Source: DAISJI01 sp964559835
Lineage (GTDB): Bacteria > Acidobacteriota > Terriglobia > Terriglobales > Acidobacteriaceae
Direction: 5' to 3'
Assembly: GCA_964559835.1 (NCBI GenBank)
Contig: CAZLJE010000006.1
Location: forward strand, 100,105-164,104
Length of the DNA stretch: 64,000 nt
This document shows positions 58,674 to 64,000 of the stretch, piece after piece. Numbering within the stretch: the stretch's first letter is position 1; every line of letters begins with the position of its first letter. The notes below the pieces were generated by a model that worked only from the letters and a program-made list of their open reading frames with translations, had not been told where the DNA came from and did not search any database. The position numbers were made by a program, and so were the translations under genes.

Positions 58674-59153
58674 ATGCAATCCACAAAAGACACGTTTTAC
58701 CTTGCCCTGCGCGATCGTCTGGACGCGCTGAATCCGGAGCGCAAGGTCGTCGTTGACGGCGTCGAGCGCCCGGCGGTGCTGGTCGTCGAGAACGAACCGG
58801 TAAATGCCGCGCCACGGCTGCCGAACGCGTATTACCTCGAATGGAGCGCGCCGCAGATCGTCAGCGGAAGCGAGGCGGCGGCGCGCCCACTGATGAAGAT
58901 GGAGTGCCGCGTCTCGTATCGCGTCTCTAGCCTCATGGCCGGCAGCGTCGACCGCGGCCGGGCTCTCAGCGCACTCGATGCGGAATTCCTCCGCCTGTGC
59001 ACGCCGCCGCGCACACCAAAGTTCGACATGACGAAGACGCCGCCCGTGTCTCTCGACACATTCGTGTTCTGGGGAGTTCCGGTTTTCGAGGACGTCGACA
59101 CCGGCCGGGTCGCCAAGCTCACCGTCTTCTTCTTCCCCGAGGTGGAGCAGTGA
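58674..59153 (+). CDS. Phage tail-terminator-like protein
   Basis: 159 residues. TKDTFYLALRDRLDALNPER and NAYYLEWSAPQIVSGSEAAA, MKMECRVSYRVSSLMAGSVD are reminiscent of small tail-terminator/minor tail proteins, but this is by position and length only. Its stop overlaps the next start (TGATG). Confidence 0.6.
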   Translation: MQSTKDTFYLALRDRLDALNPERKVVVDGVERPAVLVVENEPVNAAPRLPNAYYLEWSAPQIVSGSEAAARPLMKMECRVSYRVSSLMAGSVDRGRALSALDAEFLRLCTPPRTPKFDMTKTPPVSLDTFVFWGVPVFEDVDTGRVAKLTVFFFPEVEQ

Positions 59154-60166
59154 TGAACAACGAACGTGCGGTGCCGATCGCGCGCCGCGTTCACGCATGG
59201 TTCGCGCCGGTGCTGCGTGAGACCGGAACACCGGCGGTATTTGATCCGTCGAAGCAGGGCCCCTCTGCACCCGGCGCGCCGTGGGTCGATGTTGGAATCA
59301 TCGACGCGTTCCGACGTACGGCGGCGACGCAGCATGAACCGCTACGCGCGGGCCCGAAATCCGCCGCTGCGGCGCAGGTGCGCAAACATCTCGAAGCGCG
59401 GCTGGAATTCGAATTTCGCGAATGGGGCAAGCTGCAGATGGCGCTCAGCGGCGGCTCGCAGCACATGAACGTGCTCGCGAGCGACGTCAACGGCGATCCG
59501 TCGCCTTCCGGCGGTTCGCCGCGGAGCGCAGTGGCGGTGCTGCCGGGATCGACGGCACAGGAGCTCGTGTTGGGAGCGGGCGCCGTGGATGCGTTCAACG
59601 TCGGCGAGATGGTGGCGGTCGATCTGGATTACCGGCAGCAGACCGGGTATGTCGGCAGCGGCGTCGCGGGAGCGTACGTGCGGGATCCGGTGGCGGTCTT
59701 GCGCGATCCGCACTACATACGCCGCGTGACGTTCAACGTCGGCCGCGTGGCAGTGAAGACTGCGACGAGCATCGTCCTGGCGCAGCCACTGATCGGCGGC
59801 GTGCCTTGCGCGGGAGCGGGCGCACAAAGGGTGATCGCGTTCGTCGATCGCGAAGGAGGAAGCTTCTTCCAGGAGTGGTCGGCCCTGTTCGTCGTTGAGG
59901 ACGAGAACGGCTCACGCATCTGCTTCCATTATCCGCGGCTGCAACCGGCGGGGCCGGCCACGGAAAGAACTCGTGACATCGAGAACATCCCCACCCTCCG
60001 CGAAAACCGCGCGGAAGGGTGGGGCAACCGAATCGAGAGTTGGTCATTGCACGCCTCATTCCTGGCGCTGCCCACGACCGACATCAACGACGGCGAGCAG
60101 GTGCTGTGCTACCGGTCGTATTTCCCGGCTGAAACTTCGAAAATCTATGAAGCTGACCATCGATAA
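59153..60166 (+). CDS. Phage tail protein, function unassigned
   Basis: 337 residues. RVHAWFAPVLRETGTPAVFD, ARLEFEFREWGKLQMALSGG and GAYVRDPVAVLRDPHYIRRV; largely beta in appearance, with NVLASDVNGDPSPSGGSPRS as a flexible part. A tail tube or baseplate role is plausible. Residues about 280-294 (PTLRENRAEGWGNR) come from a GTGGGGCA-type palindrome (59988-60027). It overlaps the next gene by 20 bases. Confidence 0.68.
   Translation: MNNERAVPIARRVHAWFAPVLRETGTPAVFDPSKQGPSAPGAPWVDVGIIDAFRRTAATQHEPLRAGPKSAAAAQVRKHLEARLEFEFREWGKLQMALSGGSQHMNVLASDVNGDPSPSGGSPRSAVAVLPGSTAQELVLGAGAVDAFNVGEMVAVDLDYRQQTGYVGSGVAGAYVRDPVAVLRDPHYIRRVTFNVGRVAVKTATSIVLAQPLIGGVPCAGAGAQRVIAFVDREGGSFFQEWSALFVVEDENGSRICFHYPRLQPAGPATERTRDIENIPTLRENRAEGWGNRIESWSLHASFLALPTTDINDGEQVLCYRSYFPAETSKIYEADHR
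59988..60027. repeat. GTGGGGCA palindrome inside a tail gene
   Basis: CCCCACCCTCCGCG (59989) / CGCGGAAGGGTGGGG (60009) with one unpaired base, then CAACC. Confidence 0.8.
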
Positions 60167-62435
60167 TCTCGATTACACGCCGGCGCTCGACACCGAGCGT
60201 CCGCCGCACCTGACACGCCGCCTGAACCGGCCTTCGGAGATGCGCGCGTATGTGTACGCGTGCGACGCTCAATTCGTGGTGCCGGCGAGCGGGGCGCGTG
60301 TGGTGCTGGCGCGTAACAACGGCGCGAGCGTCTTCACCGGATATTTGACCTCCGCACCCGGATACGAATACCTCGGATGGGGCGAGCGCGGTCCGGAGTA
60401 CCGGTACGTGTTGCGGGCGGAGAGCGATGAATCGCTGCTCGCGACAAAGACGTTGCCAGAGCGTCCGGCATTCGTGGGCCGTACGGCGGGCGCGATCCTT
60501 GCTACGCTCGCAAACGACGCAGCACACGGGGCCTTAGATACTGCCGGATGCGACGACGTGCTGACGCTGCCAGCGTATGTTGCCGATCCACGCCGCCGGT
60601 TCGACGAGCATGCCGCCGAACTCGGATTGCGTGCGCGAGCGGCGTATCGCGCACAGGACGGCCGATTATTTCTTCGTCCGATCGGCGCGGTCGAGCACAC
60701 GCTTGACGATTCGGCGCCGGCGTTCTGCCCCGAGGGATTGAAGCTCGAGCCCACTGATTCGCTGATCAATGATGCGATCCTGGCGGGGGCGATCGAACCG
60801 GCGGCGTTCGTCAAAGACTACTTCCTCGGCGACGGTTACTCGCTCGCCTACAGTCTCTCGGAGACGCCGTTCCTGCGGCCCGGGACGGTGCTGGTGGAAG
60901 AGGAATATCGCGGAACGACTATTCGGCCTGAGTACTGGACGGTAGCCGATCCAGCGGGGGTGATCGCGGCCAGCCAGGGCAAGCTGCGCGTCAGCGGCGG
61001 CACGGGCGCGCTGGGCGCGACATTCATGAAGTTGACCGAGCCCGTGGAGCTTGGCGGCGGGCTGGTGCTCGACCACGGCGAGTTCGAGATCACCGGCGCG
61101 GCCGACGCGCTGGCCGGCGGCTTGTATTCCGGAACATTCGATATTGCGGGCTGCGTTTTGGGCTTCCGCCTCACCCCCTCCTCGGGAGCTGCAACGCAGA
61201 TTGCGGCGGTCGTGAACGGCAGTGCCTCGGGCCAGACGATCACGACCGCCCCCGGGCGACGGTACGCGCTCACCACGCGCATCTATGCCAGCGAAGTGTT
61301 CCGGCAATCGCAGGTGTTTGCGACTGAGTCCGGACCGCTCGGCGGCATGCCGATCCCGTCGGTCGCGCGCGTGATCTTGCAGGTACGTGAGATCGACCCG
61401 AACGACGCTGCGTCTCTCGTCGCACCGGCGACTGTGCTTTACGAAGGATGGCTGCCCGACGTGTCGACGTGCTGCGCGTACGCGCTCATCAACGCCGCGG
61501 CCCTGCAGGCAAGCGTCGCATACACCCGGCTGGCCCGCGTGGCCGATGCCGAAATCCGCACCTGCACCTTTTTCGGCAATTGGCGCAACCGCCTGGCAGG
61601 CGCGATGTCGGAAGGCGCCGAATGCCGGCTGAGCGCGAGTCAGCTTTACTTCTATCCCGCGTCGGCGCCCGAGCAGGGCGAGCGCATCGTCGTAAGTTAT
61701 CGCAGCGCGGCGCGGGCGATGGCTCGTGTCATCGACGAAAGCAGCATCGCCGCCAAAGCGCACGGGATCGACGACGGCCATCGCGCGGTGGTTGCAAGTG
61801 TTGCGTCTCCGCAGCCGCGGACGTCGGACGATTGCGAAAACGCGGCGCTGGCGCTGCTGCGGACTGCCTCACAACCGGGGTGGACGGGTGAATACGAAAC
61901 CTGGAGCGAGTTCCTCGAAGACGAACTCCTCCCGGGAGACGAGCTCACGATCCGTGTTCCTTCGCGCAATGCGGAATTCACGGCCATCGTGCGCGAGGTG
62001 GCAATCGAGGCTGCCGACTTGGCCGATGATCGCTCGCGTTACCACATCAAGTTTGCGACCGAGAGCGCCGAACCGCTGGCGATGCACCTGGATTCGGCGC
62101 CGCAACTCCGGTTGCCGGAGAACGCCAGCACGCTCACCTCGGTTGGGACTCAGTTCCTGCCGCCTATTGCCGCTGCAGAAATCGTCGACATCGGCAGCAC
62201 GTCCGTGATGATCGATGCGGGTGCGGACCCGGCGAGCGGCGGGGGCTTCGAAGTCCGGCGCAGCGACACCGGGTGGGGCTTGGAGAACGACCGCAATCTG
62301 GTCGGACGTTTCGATCACCGCATTCTTACTGTTCCGCGCACCTCACGCTCGCAGACGTGGTACCTGCGTCCATACGATGGCGCGGGCCGCTATTCGCGAT
62401 TCAGCACCGTGCTGCACGTGGACATTCCACTCTAG
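60147..62435 (+). CDS. Large tail/baseplate hub protein
   Basis: 762 residues from the ATG at 60147 (MKLTIDNLDYTPALDTERPP). The N-terminal 230 residues look like a baseplate/hub fold (VFTGYLTSAPGYEYLGWGER, RYVLRAESDESLLATKTLPE), the middle a jelly-roll-like region with an EFEITGAADALAGGLYSG block, and the end (about 690-762) a fibronectin-III-like domain (SDTGWGLENDRNLVGRFDHR). It resembles the central tail/host-specificity protein of siphoviruses. It is the largest virion gene after the tailspike-like one; no tape measure is seen. Confidence 0.7.
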   Translation: MKLTIDNLDYTPALDTERPPHLTRRLNRPSEMRAYVYACDAQFVVPASGARVVLARNNGASVFTGYLTSAPGYEYLGWGERGPEYRYVLRAESDESLLATKTLPERPAFVGRTAGAILATLANDAAHGALDTAGCDDVLTLPAYVADPRRRFDEHAAELGLRARAAYRAQDGRLFLRPIGAVEHTLDDSAPAFCPEGLKLEPTDSLINDAILAGAIEPAAFVKDYFLGDGYSLAYSLSETPFLRPGTVLVEEEYRGTTIRPEYWTVADPAGVIAASQGKLRVSGGTGALGATFMKLTEPVELGGGLVLDHGEFEITGAADALAGGLYSGTFDIAGCVLGFRLTPSSGAATQIAAVVNGSASGQTITTAPGRRYALTTRIYASEVFRQSQVFATESGPLGGMPIPSVARVILQVREIDPNDAASLVAPATVLYEGWLPDVSTCCAYALINAAALQASVAYTRLARVADAEIRTCTFFGNWRNRLAGAMSEGAECRLSASQLYFYPASAPEQGERIVVSYRSAARAMARVIDESSIAAKAHGIDDGHRAVVASVASPQPRTSDDCENAALALLRTASQPGWTGEYETWSEFLEDELLPGDELTIRVPSRNAEFTAIVREVAIEAADLADDRSRYHIKFATESAEPLAMHLDSAPQLRLPENASTLTSVGTQFLPPIAAAEIVDIGSTSVMIDAGADPASGGGFEVRRSDTGWGLENDRNLVGRFDHRILTVPRTSRSQTWYLRPYDGAGRYSRFSTVLHVDIPL

Positions 62436-62439
62436 AACC

Positions 62440-62511
62440 GGCGCATGGCTCATGGCACATGGCTCATGGAATTGAAGGCCGTGCGTCATGGGCCATACGC
62501 CATGAACCATG
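62440..62511. repeat. Arm-repeat hairpin, GGCGCATGGCTCATGG words
   Basis: Left arm 62440-62469, right arm 62481-62511 of GTCATGGGCCATACGCCATG words. Directly upstream of the holin start. Confidence 0.8.
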
Positions 62512-62516
62512 TTCTT

Positions 62517-62744
62517 ATGACTGACTTCGAAAGAACCGTACTTGCCGATTTGGCCGAACTGAAGGCGCACATGCGGTACCTGGTCGGGAGCGGAAACGAT
62601 GGCCGCGTACACGAGCTGGCCGAACGCGTCGCGCGCCATGAGCGATTCATTCAACGCGCCGGCGGGATCGGCGCCGGACTGGCCGGACTGCTGACGCTCA
62701 TCCATCTCGGCATCGACTACCTGCGCCTGCACTACACGCGATGA
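62517..62744 (+). CDS. XhlA-like holin
   Basis: 75 residues. A helical N-terminal part (ERTVLADLAELKAHMRYLVG, ELAERVARHERFIQRAGG) and one C-terminal membrane helix (IGAGLAGLLTLIHLGIDYL), the plan of hemolysin XhlA-type holins. The start follows the hairpin at once; its stop overlaps the endolysin start as ATGA. Confidence 0.75.
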   Translation: MTDFERTVLADLAELKAHMRYLVGSGNDGRVHELAERVARHERFIQRAGGIGAGLAGLLTLIHLGIDYLRLHYTR

Positions 62745-63232
62745 CAAAAAAAGAATTTCTACAGAACGCGAAGACGGCAGCGCTCGTTGTTTCGGCGCAG
62801 AGCGGTTTGCCCGCCGGAATCACGGTTGCGCAAGCCGTCCTGGAAAGCAACTGGGGCGAGTCGCTGTTGAGTCGCGACGCGCACAACTACTTCGGCATCA
62901 AGGCGCACGCAGACCACCACCGCGTGGCGTACCCGACGTTCGAGGTAGTGAACGGACGGACGGTGCGCGTAACGGCGGAGTTTGCGCGCTATGCGTCGAT
63001 GGACGACTGCTTCGCCGATCGCGACAGCATCATCCTGCGTCTCGCCTGTTACTCCGACGCGCGCGCCTCGAAAAACGACCCGGAGCGATTCGCGCGCGCA
63101 GTGGCCAGACACTGGGCCACCGATCCGAAGTACGCCAACAAACTGCTGAGCGTGTATCACGCCAACCATCTGGACGAACTCGACAAAAAGATCAGCGCAG
63201 AGGACGCAGAGCGGCAGAGCGGTCAGCGCTGA
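62741..63232 (+). CDS. Glucosaminidase-type endolysin
   Basis: 163 residues, FlgJ/endo-beta-N-acetylglucosaminidase-like: SGLPAGITVAQAVLESNWGE with the catalytic glutamate (residue 35), SRDAHNYFGIKAH, and YASMDDCFADRDSIILRLAC. It hydrolyses cell-wall glycan for lysis. Coupled to the holin by ATGA overlap; no signal peptide, so release depends on the holin. Confidence 0.87.
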   Translation: MTKKEFLQNAKTAALVVSAQSGLPAGITVAQAVLESNWGESLLSRDAHNYFGIKAHADHHRVAYPTFEVVNGRTVRVTAEFARYASMDDCFADRDSIILRLACYSDARASKNDPERFARAVARHWATDPKYANKLLSVYHANHLDELDKKISAEDAERQSGQR

Positions 63233-63273
63233 TTACCGATTACGGATTACCGATTAGGTTCTTTGGAGGAAAC

Positions 63274-63531
63274 ATGAATTTCATTGGCAAGCTGTTACAA
63301 GGGATCGCATTCATTCCAGCGATCGTGACCGGCATCGAAGGTGTGTTTGGAACGAAGGCCGGGGGCAACAAGAAAGAAGCAGCGCTGTCGTTCGTGGGCA
63401 GCGCGCTTTCGGTGGTGGACGCGGTTTCGAACAAAGACATCGTCGATCCCGAGAAGTTCACCGACGGCCTGGGCAAGATCATCGACGGCACGGTGCAATG
63501 CCTGAACGCGAGCGCGTGGGCGAAGAAGTAG
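63274..63531 (+). CDS. Small phage-end protein
   Basis: 85 residues. One hydrophobic helix (LLQGIAFIPAIVTGIEGVFG) near the N-terminus followed by a helical tail (ALSFVGSALSVVDAVSNKDI). A second holin-like or lysis accessory protein by position; not recognised otherwise. ATG 63274 follows GGAGG closely. Confidence 0.65.
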   Translation: MNFIGKLLQGIAFIPAIVTGIEGVFGTKAGGNKKEAALSFVGSALSVVDAVSNKDIVDPEKFTDGLGKIIDGTVQCLNASAWAKK

Positions 63532-63621
63532 TTGTCAGTTGCTAGTTGTTAGTTGCCAGTTGAAAAGCCGCCCATTGAGCGGCTTTTCTGCATGCACCTG
63601 ACAACTGGCAACCAGCAACTG
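63530..63621. terminator. Terminator nested in an arm-repeat hairpin at the prophage right end
   Basis: Left arm of AGTTGTCAGTTGCTAG words (63530-63562), inner stem GAAAAGCCGC / GCGGCTTTTC (63562-63588), right arm of ACAACTGGCAACC words (63601-63621). Shared by the convergent genes at 63274 and 63624. Same words as 21545 and 29224. Confidence 0.85.
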
Positions 63622-63623
63622 TT

Positions 63624-64000
63624 CTATCCCATCGGCTCGTTCCAGTTCTCCAGGTATTTCGCGGTGTCGCGGAGGAACTGGTCGGCGACGGCGCCGTCGA
63701 CGACACGGTGGTCGTAGCCGAGCGAAATGTGTCCGATGGAACGGATGGCGATCGAGTCCTGCCCGTTGTCGTCGGTCACTACTACCGGTTCCTTTTTCAC
63801 CGAGCCCACGCCGAGGATCGCGACCTGCGGCTGCATGATGATGGGCAGGCCGAACTCCTGTCCGAACTGGCCGGGGTTGGTGATGTCGTGGCCCACCCCA
63901 AACTCCAGATGCGTGGCGTCGGAGTAGTATTTGTACGCGCCGTACTGTTGGGCCGGCACGCTCAGATTGCTCTGCACGTTGGGGTCGACGTAGCCGACGA
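63624..64000 (-). CDS. 2-oxoacid dehydrogenase E2 acyltransferase, C-terminal part
   Basis: The minus-strand frame is open to the right edge. About 125 residues are seen, including GYVDPNVQSNLSVPAQQYGA, ITNPGQFGQEFGLPIIMQPQ and the active-site SLGYDHRVVDGAVADQFLRD with the DHRxxxDG catalytic motif of dihydrolipoamide acyltransferases. Whether the complex uses pyruvate, 2-oxoglutarate or branched-chain oxoacids cannot be told from the catalytic domain. It would use the lipoyl groups made by LipA. Confidence 0.9.
   Translation of the reverse strand, partial: VGYVDPNVQSNLSVPAQQYGAYKYYSDATHLEFGVGHDITNPGQFGQEFGLPIIMQPQVAILGVGSVKKEPVVVTDDNGQDSIAIRSIGHISLGYDHRVVDGAVADQFLRDTAKYLENWNEPMG

Larger units (their letters stand above)
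42758..63531. mobile_element. Compact prophage or phage-derived unit without visible integrase
   Basis: A repressor on the minus strand faces about 24 plus-strand genes: regulatory module, terminase large subunit, portal, protease-like, scaffold-like, major capsid, connector, tail/baseplate, holin and endolysin. No integrase, transposase, replication or tape-measure gene is seen, and no attachment-site duplication was found by eye at the ends, so the boundaries are set by gene content. Confidence 0.85.

Noticed and set aside
60666..61781. Minus-strand open frame opposite the tail hub gene
   Set aside because: Arginine-rich shadow without motifs; all phage structural genes here read on the plus strand.
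42758..63531. Mu-like transposable phage
   Set aside because: No MuA/MuB-type transposase or Mu-type head genes are visible; portal and terminase patterns are HK97-like.

Overview
The window reads as a chromosome segment of a GC-rich bacterium, most likely an Acidobacteriota of the Terriglobia/'Koribacter' type. That is an inference from the hemE-hemH-hemG order, the protein families present and the abundance of short palindromic repeats, not from a marker gene. No rRNA or CRISPR array is present. One fairly good tRNA and one degenerate tRNA-like sequence are seen.

Layout. 0-12 kb is housekeeping: a partial unknown protein, murJ, a YihY-type membrane protein, a metallo-beta-lactamase/rhodanese fusion, a small overlapping gene pair, the heme genes hemE-hemH-hemG, a POTRA protein, and small membrane proteins. 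12-21.5 kb is a signalling block on the minus strand: three large multi-PAS/GAF histidine kinases and a stand-alone receiver. 21.7-42.6 kb is mixed: amidohydrolase, DUF3891/DUF488, cytochrome c, a beta-hydroxyacid dehydrogenase-like enzyme, HEAT protein, tRNA, lipA, Pal, an HD nuclease, lipoproteins, a HAD enzyme, two YCII proteins with an ECF sigma factor, an MltD-type transglycosylase, a histone-H1-like protein and TPR proteins. 42.76-63.53 kb is a compact prophage. 63.6 kb to the end is the C-terminus of a 2-oxoacid dehydrogenase E2.

The prophage has a repressor facing a divergent early gene, a short regulatory module, terminase large subunit, portal, protease-like protein, scaffold-like protein, major capsid, connectors, tail/baseplate proteins, an XhlA-like holin and a glucosaminidase endolysin. 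I see no integrase, transposase, replication gene or tape-measure gene. Non-structural cargo (dual-specificity phosphatase, HipA-like kinase, four-helix-bundle protein, DUF3037, zinc/GAF protein) lies before the terminase and between terminase and portal. It could be a defective prophage, a satellite or a gene-transfer-agent-like domesticated unit.

The most unusual property is repeat architecture. About eighteen gaps hold long hairpins whose arms are runs of degenerate 8-11-base words. Word families differ between loci, but the arms of one copy match each other. Several enclose an intrinsic terminator and one encloses a whole gene. A second palindrome class (CCCACCCT...AGGGTGGGGCACCC) sits both between genes and in-frame inside prophage genes. 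A third element, a promoter-like box followed by a GCCCC/GGGGC hairpin, occurs four times near 26.2-28.0 kb, once as the leader of a small zinc-ribbon gene.
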